NCBI RefSeq assembly: GCF_001613205.1
Contig: NZ_BDBX01000031.1
Span: forward strand, 1-64,000
DNA from: Nocardia sienata NBRC 100364
GTDB taxonomy: Bacteria > Actinomycetota > Actinomycetes > Mycobacteriales > Mycobacteriaceae
Direction of reading: 5' to 3'
DNA: 64,000 bases
Under the pieces are notes generated by a model. The model was not told the DNA's origin. It did not search any database and saw only the letters and a list, made by a program, of their open reading frames with translations. This document shows, one piece after another, positions 44,303 to 53,223 of this stretch; position 1 is the first letter of the stretch, and every line of letters starts with the position of its first letter. A program made the translations under genes and the position numbers.

Positions 44303-45025
44303 GTGAGCGACGAGATGGCGCCGTTGGCGCGGCTGTTGTGGTCGGGGCAGCAACCTTCCGGGCGTGGGCCGCGACCGGCGCTGAGCCGTGACAGGATCGT
44401 CGCCGAAGCGATCAGGATGGCCGACGCGGACGGGATCGGTGCGCTGTCCATGCAACGGCTCGCCAAGCAGTTGGGCGCGGCCACCATGTCGTTGTATCGG
44501 CACGTGCCGAGCAAAGACGATCTGGTGGCGCTCATGCTCGATGCCGCCATGGGCACACCACCCGCGCTGCCGAGGGACTGGGCGGGGGCCATAGACCACT
44601 GGGCTCGCGCGATGCGGGATCTCTACACGCGTCATCCCTGGGTGCTGGCCGTAGGGACCGGTAATCGCTATCTCGGTCCCAACGAAGCTGCCTGGGGCGA
44701 AGCTGCCACCCGCGCACTGCTGGACGGCGGGCTGCCGGCCCATCTGGTGACCGATACTTTGCTCTCGGTCAGCGCTTTCACCTCCGGAGTCACCCGCCTA
44801 GAGGTCGACCCGGCGCGAGGGTGTGACTCGCCCACCCACGTGGGACCGGTGCTGGATCCCGTCGTTTTCGCCGAATTCGATGGGCCCGAGCGATTTCCGG
44901 CATTGACCGCTGTCGCCATGGCAGGCGCGACCGAGCCGCGCGGCACGAGCGCGGTGGCCGCCGCGGTGTTCGAGTTCGGGCTGGCCGCGCTGGTCGCGGA
45001 GGTCGCCACCCGGCTCTCCCGCTGA
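44303..45025 (+). CDS. TetR-family regulator
   Basis: 240 aa TetR regulator. The N-terminal HTH (about 28-75: LSRDRIVAEAIRMADADGI, LAKQLGAATMSLYRHVPSKDDL) is followed by a TetR_C_1-type ligand domain. It is preceded by GAGGAG and starts at GTG 44303. It probably represses the divergent DUF2306-LuxR operon and itself through the repeats at 44250. Confidence 0.93.
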   Translation: MSDEMAPLARLLWSGQQPSGRGPRPALSRDRIVAEAIRMADADGIGALSMQRLAKQLGAATMSLYRHVPSKDDLVALMLDAAMGTPPALPRDWAGAIDHWARAMRDLYTRHPWVLAVGTGNRYLGPNEAAWGEAATRALLDGGLPAHLVTDTLLSVSAFTSGVTRLEVDPARGCDSPTHVGPVLDPVVFAEFDGPERFPALTAVAMAGATEPRGTSAVAAAVFEFGLAALVAEVATRLSR

Positions 45026-45089
45026 CGGCCATCGCCGAGGAGTAGCTGCCGCGACGGTTGTAGGCCGTGTGCACGACACCCCTCAGTGC

Positions 45090-46616
45090 TCAGCTCGGCG
45101 CCTCGTGTTCGCGATCGGTCCAGGATGGGGTCGGTGCGTCGATACCGCGTAACGCGACGGCCCCGTACTTCACCCATTCCGCGCGCTCGTCCGTCGCGGC
45201 GGCATCGACAACACTCTGGGAGACCAGGATGCGCCGCGGTACCTCCTTGGCACGGCTGGTGAGCCGGGCCGCGGCGTTGACCGCGTCTCCGATCACCGTG
45301 TACTCCCGGCGGGTGTCGGTGCCGACGTCCCCGGCGAACACCCGGCCCCGGGCCACGCCGATACCGATATCGAGTTCGCCCGCCGCCAGGACCTCGTCGC
45401 GGATCCGGCGGGCGGCGCGCAGAGCGGGAGTAGCGTTGTCGGCCAGCGCGATAGGGGCACCGAAGATACACAGGGCCGCGTCACCCTCGAACTTGTTCAC
45501 CAGGCCGTCGTTGTCCTCGGTCGCGGCGACCACGGTGGCCATGAGCCGGTTCAGTTTGGCCACGAACTCCTGCGGCGGGAGTCCGGTGGAAATCGCCACC
45601 GATCCGGTGACGTCCACGAAGAGTGCCGAAACCTCCCGCACGTCACCGGTGAGATCGATACCCCCGGCGAGTGCCCGCTCGGCCACCTCCTCGCCCACGT
45701 GTCGGCCGAACACGTCGCGCATGCGCAACCGTTCGCGCAGGTTCGCCGACATTTCGTTCACCGAATGTTCCAACCGGCCGATCTCGCTGGCACTGCCCAC
45801 CGATACCCGTACATCCAGGTCGCCGCGGGTGATCCGGTCCACCGCTATCCGCAGCGTCCGCAGGGGCGAGGCCACCGCCCGGGTCAGCGCCCAGGTGGCC
45901 AGGACCCCGACGATCAGACTGATCGCGGCGAGATAGATACCAGTGCGGATCCGGTGTTCCATGGAGGTGGCCGGATCGGCGAGCACCACGATCAGAGCGC
46001 TGAGCGGCATCGCGCCCGAGACCGCCCAGGCCAGCGCCACCCGGACGAACACCGACGAACTCCAGTGCATGGTCGCGCCGAGCACTCCGGCCACGATCGG
46101 CACCACGGGCCGGATGACCCGGTCCACGATCAGGTAGGTCAGGCCCGCCGATTCGAGTCCGCCGATGGTGAACATCGCGACCAGGACGGTGAGGTCCTTC
46201 TCGGTCGTGAGTTCGGCCAGCAGGACCGCCGAGACCACTACGCCCGGCGCCCACATCACCAGCGAGCGCAGGGTGATGGCGAGCGGCAGGTGCAGGATCC
46301 GCCGCGCCTCCTCGGGGGTCGGTTTTCGGGAGTTGTCCAGCCAGGCGAAATAGCTCATCCGGTCGCGGACGGCCAGCGCGATCCCCGCCAGCGACGCGAC
46401 GATCGGATAGACGGTGACCAGCAGCAGCCCGCTGAGTTGATCGGCGCCGACGCGACCGGGAAAGCCGATGAGCACCAGCTGGGTCACGATGACCGCGAGA
46501 CCGCTGAGGTGGGCGGCGATGACGACCGATGCCAGCCCCCAGCGGGCGAGGACCGTCCACTGCACGAGCCGGGTGAGCGCCCCGGCCCGGGGCCGGGATC
46601 CGACACTGTAGGTCAT
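45090..46616 (-). CDS. Membrane adenylate cyclase with HAMP domain
   Basis: 508 aa class III cyclase of the Rv1318c/Rv1320c/Rv3645 type: six membrane helices (about 25-240), a HAMP domain (about 240-295) and a cytoplasmic catalytic domain (about 325-490). Metal Asp335 in FVDVTG, Asp379 in NKFEGDA, Lys375 and the Asp in TVIGDAVNAAARLT (adenine/transition-state region) are present, so it should make cAMP. As in that family, HAMP may relay a membrane signal. ATG 46616. It is convergent with the TetR gene. Confidence 0.9.
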   Translation of the reverse strand: MTYSVGSRPRAGALTRLVQWTVLARWGLASVVIAAHLSGLAVIVTQLVLIGFPGRVGADQLSGLLLVTVYPIVASLAGIALAVRDRMSYFAWLDNSRKPTPEEARRILHLPLAITLRSLVMWAPGVVVSAVLLAELTTEKDLTVLVAMFTIGGLESAGLTYLIVDRVIRPVVPIVAGVLGATMHWSSSVFVRVALAWAVSGAMPLSALIVVLADPATSMEHRIRTGIYLAAISLIVGVLATWALTRAVASPLRTLRIAVDRITRGDLDVRVSVGSASEIGRLEHSVNEMSANLRERLRMRDVFGRHVGEEVAERALAGGIDLTGDVREVSALFVDVTGSVAISTGLPPQEFVAKLNRLMATVVAATEDNDGLVNKFEGDAALCIFGAPIALADNATPALRAARRIRDEVLAAGELDIGIGVARGRVFAGDVGTDTRREYTVIGDAVNAAARLTSRAKEVPRRILVSQSVVDAAATDERAEWVKYGAVALRGIDAPTPSWTDREHEAPS

Positions 46617-46723
46617 CGGGGAGCTACCCGCGGTGGCCGTTGGAGCGCGGGCGGCCGGTATCTGAGGACACGACTCCGCAGCCTAATCGACGTAGCTGGT
46701 CAGCGGTCCGGGAACGAGCTCCC

Positions 46724-47503
46724 TCAACCCAGCAGTACCAGCCAGACCGCCGCGTAATGGCAGAGGGCGGCCACCACCGTGGCGGCATGGAAGAACTCGT
46801 GGTGGCCGAAGGTGCTCGGCCACGGGTTCGGCCAGCGGGTGGCGTAGAGCACCGCGCCGATGCTGTAGGCCAACCCGCCGGCGACCAGCAGCAGAACCGC
46901 GGCCGGGCCGGCCGATCGATACAGTTCCCCGCCCACCGGCACCACCGCCCAGCCGAGCAGCAGATACAACGGCACTCCCACCCACCGGGGGGCGAGCGGC
47001 CACAGCAGTTTCAGCGCGACTCCGGCCAGCGCGCCCGTCCACACCACGGCGAGCAGGATCGGACCGGTCGGAGCGGGTAGCGCGAGCAGCGCGAACGGCG
47101 TGTAGGTGCCCGCGATGAAGAGGAAGATCATCGAGTGGTCCGCGCGTTTCATCCGCAGCCGGGCCTGGACCGTCTGCCAGGTGACGCGGTGATAGGTGGC
47201 GCTGATCCCGAACAGAGCGCAGATGGTCAGGCCGTAGATGAGGGTCGCGACGACCGCTGTCGCCGAGATGCTGGCCGCCGTCGCGACCAGCGCGATCACG
47301 GCCACCGCGGCGATACCGGTGGCCCAGGTGTGGATCCAGCCGCGCATCCGGGGTTTGACCAGCGCGACCAGTGAGTCGGCCGGGTTGGGGACCGGATCGT
47401 CGTTGTTCGGACCGCTCCGTGGGTCGACCGCGGCACCGGCGAGGGTGCCGGTGGGCTCGAGGTCGAGGGGGTTCGGGGGACCGCCGGGGGACGGGTCGGA
47501 CAC
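46724..47503 (-). CDS. Hemolysin III/PAQR-family membrane protein (Rv1085c-like)
   Basis: 259 aa protein of the hemolysin III (YqfA/PAQR) family with seven membrane segments. Metal-site residues are visible: the Ser and His in ISATYHRV, the Asp in KRADHSMIF, and two His in FGHHEFFHAATVVAALCHY. GTG 47503 has AGGAGG 5-6 nt upstream; the frame to 47656 is unsupported. It corresponds to Rv1085c. Possible hydrolase of membrane lipids, unproven. Confidence 0.9.
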   Translation of the reverse strand: MSDPSPGGPPNPLDLEPTGTLAGAAVDPRSGPNNDDPVPNPADSLVALVKPRMRGWIHTWATGIAAVAVIALVATAASISATAVVATLIYGLTICALFGISATYHRVTWQTVQARLRMKRADHSMIFLFIAGTYTPFALLALPAPTGPILLAVVWTGALAGVALKLLWPLAPRWVGVPLYLLLGWAVVPVGGELYRSAGPAAVLLLVAGGLAYSIGAVLYATRWPNPWPSTFGHHEFFHAATVVAALCHYAAVWLVLLG

Positions 47504-47757
47504 ATTGCCTCCTGGCTCGAGTGCGCGCTGCCCGGCTTCCGCCGGGAGCGCGACGGCCGCCGTTGGGGCGGGCCTGCGGATATCTCCGCGGGCCGCTGGG
47601 GGCCGATACTGAACTCGTGGGTAACCTACGGCAGCGTAGGTTTGTCTCGTGGCCACTGTACCGCTTCACTCGCCGATAGGGGCGGTCTCCGCCCCGGCCG
47701 TGACCCCGCCACCGCATTGCGCCACAACTACGGACGCCGACCGGAAGAGGCGTACTG

Positions 47758-48546
47758 TTGGTCGTCGTGGAATTTCCGAGTCGGCTGCGGGGCTTTCCCT
47801 ATCGCATCTACGAGGCCCGTCTGGCCAAGAAGCTCGCGGACAAACAGCATCCCCGCCACGTAGCGGTGGTGTGCGACGGCAACCGCCGCTGGGCCCGGGA
47901 GAACGGGTTCACCGATATCACCCACGGCCACCGTGTCGGCGCGCTCAAAGTCGCCGAACTCGTCAGCTGGTGTGAAGCCGAGGGAATCGAGCTGGTCACC
48001 GTCTACCTGCTCTCCACCGAAAACCTCAGCCGCGGCCAGGAAGAACTGGAAACCCTTTTCGAGGTCATCACCGACGTCGTCGAGGAACTCGCCGCCCCCG
48101 AACAGAACTGGCGGGTCCGTATCGTCGGCACGCTCGACGGCCTGCCCGAGCTGGTCGCCAAACGAATGCGCACCGCCACCGAACGAACCCGCGAACGCAC
48201 CGGCACCCACGTCAACGTCGCCATCGGTTACGGCGGCCGCCAGGAGATCGCCGACGCTGTCCGCCAACTGGTCCGCCAGGAGATCTCGGCCGGTGAAACC
48301 GGCGAGGATCTGGTCCAGTCCATAACGGTCAGCGCTATCGGCCAACACCTCTACACCTCGGGGCAACCCGACCCCGACCTGGTGATCCGCACCTCCGGCG
48401 AACAGCGGCTGTCCGGCTTCCTGCTCTGGCAGAGCGCCTACTCCGAGATCTGGTTCACCGAGGTCTACTGGCCCGAGTTCCGCCGGGTCGACTTCCTGCG
48501 CGCCCTCCGCGACTACGCCGCCCGCCACCGCCGCTACGGCACCTGA
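47758..48546 (+). CDS. Short-chain Z-isoprenyl diphosphate synthase (Rv1086-like)
   Basis: 262 aa cis-prenyltransferase (UPP-synthase family) adding isopentenyl units in Z configuration to make farnesyl diphosphate or longer lipid carriers for the cell wall. Visible: VVCDGNRRWARENG with the catalytic Asp, STENLSRGQEELETLF, and the C-terminal RTSGEQRLSGFLLWQ and EVYWPEF. Its place after hemolysin III matches Rv1086, which makes a C15 product; the chain length here is inferred by synteny only. TTG 47758 has AAGAGG 7 nt upstream; GTG 47767 is possible. Confidence 0.9.
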   Translation: MVVVEFPSRLRGFPYRIYEARLAKKLADKQHPRHVAVVCDGNRRWARENGFTDITHGHRVGALKVAELVSWCEAEGIELVTVYLLSTENLSRGQEELETLFEVITDVVEELAAPEQNWRVRIVGTLDGLPELVAKRMRTATERTRERTGTHVNVAIGYGGRQEIADAVRQLVRQEISAGETGEDLVQSITVSAIGQHLYTSGQPDPDLVIRTSGEQRLSGFLLWQSAYSEIWFTEVYWPEFRRVDFLRALRDYAARHRRYGT

Positions 48547-48571
48547 TACTTCGGCGCCGCCTCCGCCGGTA

Positions 48572-49504
48572 TCACAACTTCCGCAAGCGCAGCCGGTTGA
48601 TCGTATGGTCGGAGTCCTTCCGCAGGACCAGGGTCGCACGAGGGCGGGTGGGCAGGATGTTGTCCACCAGGTTGGGGCGGTTGGTGGAGTTCCAGATATC
48701 TTTCGCGGCCGCCGTCGCCTCGGTGTCGGTGAATTTGGCGTAGTGATGGAAATGGGCCTTGGGATCGGCGAAACCGGTGGCCCGCAGGCTCAGAAACCTT
48801 CGTACGTACCAGGTTTCGATATCTTCGATTCGCGCGTCCACATAGATGGAGAAATCGAACAGATCCGAGACCATCAACCGTGGCCCGGTCTGCAAGACGT
48901 TCAATCCTTCGACGATGAGGATATCCGGCTGGCGGACACAGTGGAACTCGCCGGGGACGATGTCGTAGGAGATATGCGAATAGACCGGTGCGCACACTTC
49001 TTCGGCCCCCGATTTCACCTCGGTGACGAAGCGCAGTAGTTTGCGGCGGTCGTAGCTCTCCGGGAAGCCTTTACGGTGCATGAGCCCGCGCCGGGTGAGT
49101 TCCGCCGTGGGGTAGAGGAATCCATCGGTGGTCACCAGATCGACCCGGGGATGATGATCCCAGCGGGCCAGCAGTGCCTGCAGCACGCGGGCCGTAGTGG
49201 ATTTGCCGACCGCCACGCTACCGGCCACACCGATCACGAAAGGGACCTGTTTGTCCGGATGTGATTCTCCGAGGAAGGTGGCGGTGGCCGCGAACAGGCG
49301 CTGTCTCGCCGCCACCTGCAGGTGGATCAACCGGGCCAGCGGCAGATAGACCTCGGCCACTTCTTCCAGGTCGATCTGTTCGCCCAGGCCCCGCAGTCCG
49401 ATCAGTTCCTCTTCGGTGAGCACCAGCGGAGTCGATTTGCGCAGTTCCCGCCACCGTTTCCGGTCGAATTCCACATACGGACTCGGCTCGCTCGCCTTGG
49501 CCAT
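48572..49504 (-). CDS. coaA: Pantothenate kinase, type I
   Basis: 310 aa kinase that phosphorylates pantothenate, the first step of coenzyme A synthesis. The P-loop VAGSVAVGKSTTARVL, TTDGFLYP and the switch-like segment YDIVPGEF are visible. It matches Rv1092c. ATG 49504 starts MAKASEPSPYVEF. It is convergent with the prenyltransferase gene, 25 bp apart. Confidence 0.96.
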   Translation of the reverse strand: MAKASEPSPYVEFDRKRWRELRKSTPLVLTEEELIGLRGLGEQIDLEEVAEVYLPLARLIHLQVAARQRLFAATATFLGESHPDKQVPFVIGVAGSVAVGKSTTARVLQALLARWDHHPRVDLVTTDGFLYPTAELTRRGLMHRKGFPESYDRRKLLRFVTEVKSGAEEVCAPVYSHISYDIVPGEFHCVRQPDILIVEGLNVLQTGPRLMVSDLFDFSIYVDARIEDIETWYVRRFLSLRATGFADPKAHFHHYAKFTDTEATAAAKDIWNSTNRPNLVDNILPTRPRATLVLRKDSDHTINRLRLRKL

Positions 49505-49829
49505 CTACTCAGCGCTCCACTCTGCCGGACACTCGCGCTCGCGGTGCCTCGCGCGTGGAATTCCGCCGCTGCGGCTGTCGCGACCCCGGCGGGTCCGGCG
49601 CTCTGGCTGTGCCCTCATGGCTGAATTCTGCCCCTCGGCGGGGAGTAGGGGGATCGGGGGGTCCATTACCGTCGTGTATAACAACTGCTGCCCGTGGTAA
49701 CCGGGACGCGCGGCCGGTACCCGTCGGCCGAATCCGCACCGGGGACGGCGCGCGGGTGACCTGCCATATGTTGTCTCATTGCGGCCGTACGCGGATCGCC
49801 GAAGGCCTCCGCCCATTAGGGTCGAGGCC
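49505..49829 (+). other. Divergent promoter region, no gene
   Basis: 325 bp between coaA and the DUF885 gene. Open frames here are on Arg/Pro-rich strands without ribosome binding sites. TAGGGT at 49817-49822 stands 7 nt before ATG 49830, a leaderless -10. The coaA promoter must lie here but was not resolved. Confidence 0.5.
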
Positions 49830-51026
49830 ATGGAAGCCCATCCCCTGGTGATCGAATACCTGCGGCTCGGTCTGGCATTCGATCGGATCGAAAAGGGATT
49901 CGTCGACGCCTACACCGCCGACCCGCGGCTGCGGCGCGAGGTCGAGAACGCGCCGAAGCCCGAACCCCGGGATCTGGCCAGGACGGCGGCGCGGTTGCGT
50001 GCGGAACTGCCGAACGCCGGCCTGACCGCCCAGCGGTCCGAGTTCATCGATGTGCATCTGCGGGCGCTGGAATGCTCGGGCCGCAAGTTCGCCGGCGACG
50101 ATATCGGCTTCGTCGACGAGGTCCGCGCCTATTTCGACGTCGAGATCGCGCCCGGTGATCCCGCCGACTACCAGGAGGCACACCGCAGGATCGACGAGGT
50201 CCTGGGCGGATCGGGGCCGTTGACGGAGCGGATGGCGGCCCATCGCAAAGCCGACGAGATCCCGCCGGAAAAGCTCGAGGCCTGCGTCGAAGCGTTCTCC
50301 GGCGCGCTGCGCGAACTGGTCCGTGCCCGGTACCCGCTGCCCGACCACGAACACGTCACCTACGAGGTGGTCGGCGACAAGCCGTGGTCCGGTTTCAACT
50401 ATTACCTCGGCAACTACCGTTCGACGGTCGCCATCAACTCCGATCTGCGCCAGCACATGGCGAATCTGCCCCGGCTCATCTCGCACGAGTCCTACCCGGG
50501 GCACCACACCGAGCACTGCCGCAAGGAAGCCGGCCTGGTGGCCGCCGGGCAGGCCGAACAGACGATCTTCCTGGTCAACACCCCGCAGTGCCTGATGGCC
50601 GAAGGTCTGGCAGACCTGGCGTTGCGCTCGATCGTCGGGCCCGGCTGGGGCCGGTGGGCTCAGGAGATCTACGCCGACCTCGGACTGCGGTTCGACGGTG
50701 AACGCGCCGAACGGCTCGCCGAGGCCTCCGGACAGCTGCTCGGGGTCCGGCAGGACGCCGCGCTCATGCTGCACGACCAGGGCAAGGACGCCGACGAGGT
50801 GGCCGCTTTCCTGGAGCGCTGGTCGCTGACCACCCCCGACCGTGCCCGCCAGTCGCTGCGCTTCCTGTCCTCACCGCTGTGGCGGGCCTACATCAGCACC
50901 TACGTGGAGGGCTACCGGTTGCTGGGCGGCTGGCTCGACCGCGCCACCGACGAGGACGACCGCGCCGACCGCTTCCGCCGTCTGCTGGACGAACCTCTGA
51001 TCCCCTCCGCCCTCCGCGCCGCCTGA
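49830..51026 (+). CDS. DUF885 peptidase-like protein
   Basis: 398 aa protein of the DUF885 group, mostly helical, with the metallopeptidase-like motif HESYPGHHTEH (about residues 221-231) and downstream Glu in LMAEGLADLAL. The HExxH-like motif suggests a zinc peptidase fold, though the spacing differs from classic gluzincins. ATG 49830 follows TAGGGT at leaderless distance. It is inserted in the coaA-glyA core. The substrate is unknown. Confidence 0.85.
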   Translation: MEAHPLVIEYLRLGLAFDRIEKGFVDAYTADPRLRREVENAPKPEPRDLARTAARLRAELPNAGLTAQRSEFIDVHLRALECSGRKFAGDDIGFVDEVRAYFDVEIAPGDPADYQEAHRRIDEVLGGSGPLTERMAAHRKADEIPPEKLEACVEAFSGALRELVRARYPLPDHEHVTYEVVGDKPWSGFNYYLGNYRSTVAINSDLRQHMANLPRLISHESYPGHHTEHCRKEAGLVAAGQAEQTIFLVNTPQCLMAEGLADLALRSIVGPGWGRWAQEIYADLGLRFDGERAERLAEASGQLLGVRQDAALMLHDQGKDADEVAAFLERWSLTTPDRARQSLRFLSSPLWRAYISTYVEGYRLLGGWLDRATDEDDRADRFRRLLDEPLIPSALRAA

Positions 51027-51161
51027 CCGGGCACCCCGCGCACGGCGTCTCGTGAACACTGACGAAGTCGTGGGTTACCGAGGCCGATCATGTGCACCTG
51101 TGAGGCCCGGCCCCGTCATTTCCCGACGGCAGGCGTTCGGGGTCACGAGGGCTGCGGGCAC

Positions 51162-51180
51162 GCCCCGCCGAAGGCGGGGC
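51162..51180. terminator. Short hairpin before glyA
   Basis: GCCCCGCC pairs with GGCGGGGC around GAA, 8 bp, between the DUF885 stop and the glyA promoter. It probably ends the DUF885 transcript; there is no T run. Confidence 0.5.
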
Positions 51181-51182
51181 AA

Positions 51183-51211
51183 TTGAACGCGGCCCCGAGG
51201 TGACTCATACA
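51183..51211 (+). promoter_or_regulatory. glyA promoter
   Basis: TTGAAC (51183-51188) and CATACA (51206-51211) are separated by 17 bp. Transcription would start close to GTG 51217/51220, so glyA is probably leaderless or nearly so. Confidence 0.6.
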
Positions 51212-51219
51212 CTGGCGTG

Positions 51220-52512
51220 GTGACGCAGACGACCGCCTCTGTCAATACCCAGTCTCTCGGTGAACTCGATCCCGAACTCGCCACCGCGATGGCGGGTGAG
51301 CTCGCCCGCGAACGCGACACCCTGGAGATGATCGCGTCGGAGAACTTCGTGCCGCGCGCGGTGTTGCAGGCCCAGGGCAGTGTGCTCACCAACAAGTACG
51401 CCGAGGGTTACCCCGGTCGTCGCTATTACGGCGGCTGCGAACACGTCGACGTGGTCGAGAACCTCGCCCGGGAACGCGCCAAGGCGCTGTTCGGCGCCGA
51501 CTTCGCGAATGTGCAGCCGCATTCGGGCGCTCAGGCCAATGCCGCGGTGCTGATGTCGCTGCTCGATCCGGGCGACCGTCTGCTCGGCCTGGACCTGGCC
51601 CACGGCGGCCACCTCACCCACGGCATGCGGCTGAACTTCTCGGGCAAGCTGTACGACGTCCACTCCTACGGGGTCTCCAAGGAAGACCACCGCGTGGATA
51701 TGGACAACGTGCGGGCGATCGCGCGGGAGGCGCGGCCGAAGGTGATCGTCGCCGGATGGTCGGCGTACCCGCGGCATCAGGATTTCGCGGCGTTCCGGGA
51801 GATCGCCGACGAGGTCGGCGCCTACCTGTGGGTCGATATGGCGCATTTCGCCGGACTGGTCGCCGCCGGCCTGCACCCCTCCCCGGTCCCGCACGCCGAT
51901 GTGGTCTCCTCCACCGTCCACAAAACCCTCGGCGGCCCCCGCTCGGGCCTCATTCTGGCGAAGCAGGACTACGCCAAGAAGCTCAACAGTTCGGTGTTCC
52001 CCGGGCAGCAGGGCGGCCCGTTGATGCATGTCATCGCCGCGAAAGCGGTCGCGTTCAAGATCGCCGGGACCCCCGAGTTCGCCGAACGCCAGCAGCGCAC
52101 CGTGACCGGCGCCAAGATTCTCGCCGAACGCCTGACCGGCGCCGACGTCGCGGGTAAGGGCATCAGCGTCCTCACCGGCGGCACCGACGTCCACCTGGTC
52201 CTGGTCGACCTGCGCAACTCCGACCTCGACGGCCAGCAGGGCGAAGACCTGCTGCACGAGGTCGGGATCACGGTCAACCGCAACGCCGTCCCCTTCGACC
52301 CGCGTCCGCCGATGGTCACCTCCGGTCTGCGTATCGGCACCGCCGCCCTGGCCACCCGCGGCTTCGGCGACACCGAGTTCACCGAGGTCGCCGATATCAT
52401 CGCCACCGCCCTCGCCGGCGGCGCCGACCTGGACGCCCTGCGCGGCCGGGTCAAGAAACTCGCCAACGACTTCCCGCTGTACCAGGGCCTGGAGGACTGG
52501 AACCTGGTGTAA
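51220..52512 (+). CDS. glyA: Serine hydroxymethyltransferase
   Basis: PLP enzyme converting serine and tetrahydrofolate to glycine and 5,10-methylene-THF, the main one-carbon source. 430 aa. Visible: ASENFVPRAVL, YPGRRYYGGCE and the PLP Lys in STVHKTLGGPRSG. It matches Rv1093. GTG 51220 (after 51217 GTG) is inferred from the close promoter; either is possible. The following 218 bp hold no gene; GGAGGC-type repeats occur before 52719. Confidence 0.95.
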   Translation: MTQTTASVNTQSLGELDPELATAMAGELARERDTLEMIASENFVPRAVLQAQGSVLTNKYAEGYPGRRYYGGCEHVDVVENLARERAKALFGADFANVQPHSGAQANAAVLMSLLDPGDRLLGLDLAHGGHLTHGMRLNFSGKLYDVHSYGVSKEDHRVDMDNVRAIAREARPKVIVAGWSAYPRHQDFAAFREIADEVGAYLWVDMAHFAGLVAAGLHPSPVPHADVVSSTVHKTLGGPRSGLILAKQDYAKKLNSSVFPGQQGGPLMHVIAAKAVAFKIAGTPEFAERQQRTVTGAKILAERLTGADVAGKGISVLTGGTDVHLVLVDLRNSDLDGQQGEDLLHEVGITVNRNAVPFDPRPPMVTSGLRIGTAALATRGFGDTEFTEVADIIATALAGGADLDALRGRVKKLANDFPLYQGLEDWNLV

Positions 52513-52718
52513 TTCCCACATCCTCCCGGTGCCGAGTTCGGCGAGGCCCACAAAGGGTCGAGGCCCGTCCCGCCCTTGGCCGAAAGTGCTCAACGGTCGC
52601 GCTCTATGGTCGGACCACCGCACATTGCATGCGGCGAAGCCGCGAGTCTCGAGGCCTGAACAGCGGGACCAGGGGGGCTCGACCCCGCGCGCCGGAGGCG
52701 CGCCGACAAACACTGCCC

Positions 52719-52724
52719 TAGGCT
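52719..52724 (+). promoter_or_regulatory. Putative leaderless -10 element
   Basis: TAGGCT is 6 nt before ATG 52731, with no Shine-Dalgarno sequence between. Confidence 0.45.
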
Positions 52725-52730
52725 CGGGCA

Positions 52731-53144
52731 ATGGATACCGATCTGAGTCAGGAAGCGGTCACCACGGTCCGCGAGTTCTTCACCGCGATGGAGATCGGCG
52801 CGCTCGACGAGGCGCTGGAGCTGGTGCATCCCGATATCGTCTGGAAGAACACCTCGCTGCCGGATGTGCGCGGGGCGCGGCGGGTCGCGAAGTTGCTACG
52901 GGGCCTGGACCGGGAGCAGTTCGGGTTCTCGGCGCAGATGCACCATATCGCCGCGGACGGATCGGTGGTGCTCACCGATCGCACCGATGTGCTGCGGTTC
53001 GGGCCGGTGCGCATCTCGTTCTGGGTGATGGGCACCTTCGAGTTGCGCGACGGCCGGATCGTGCTGTGGCACGACCATTTCAGCTGGGAGAACTTTCTGC
53101 GCGGTACCGCGATCGGGGTCGCGAAGGCGATTTTCGGCCGCTGA
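52731..53144 (+). CDS. Limonene-epoxide-hydrolase/SnoaL-like protein
   Basis: 137 aa protein of the limonene-1,2-epoxide hydrolase branch of the NTF2-like fold. Visible: TTVREFFTAMEIGALDEALELVHPDIVWKNTS, then TDRTDVLRFGPVRISFWVMGTFELRDGRIVLWHDHF; the family's Asp/Arg/Asp triad may be represented by Asp in TDRTD and in DGRI. Epoxide hydrolysis is therefore possible, but the active site is not certain. ATG 52731 follows TAGGCT at leaderless spacing. Confidence 0.8.
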   Translation: MDTDLSQEAVTTVREFFTAMEIGALDEALELVHPDIVWKNTSLPDVRGARRVAKLLRGLDREQFGFSAQMHHIAADGSVVLTDRTDVLRFGPVRISFWVMGTFELRDGRIVLWHDHFSWENFLRGTAIGVAKAIFGR

Positions 53145-53169
53145 TCTGCCGGGTCGCGATGATGCGGAC

Positions 53170-53205
53170 GCCGTTCGAGAGCGCCGTGGAGCGCTCTCGA
53201 ACGGC
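53170..53205. terminator. Terminator before phoH2
   Basis: GCCGTTCGAGAGCGC pairs perfectly with GCGCTCTCGAACGGC (15 bp) around CGTGGA, between convergent genes. Confidence 0.9.
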
Positions 53206-53223
53206 TGTGTCGTGCGCCGGGCC

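Noticed and set aside
51205..52731. 508-codon open frame on the minus strand opposite glyA
   Set aside because: glyA is unmistakable on the plus strand; the antisense translation is rich in Gly, Arg, Asp and His without domain motifs and has no ribosome binding site.
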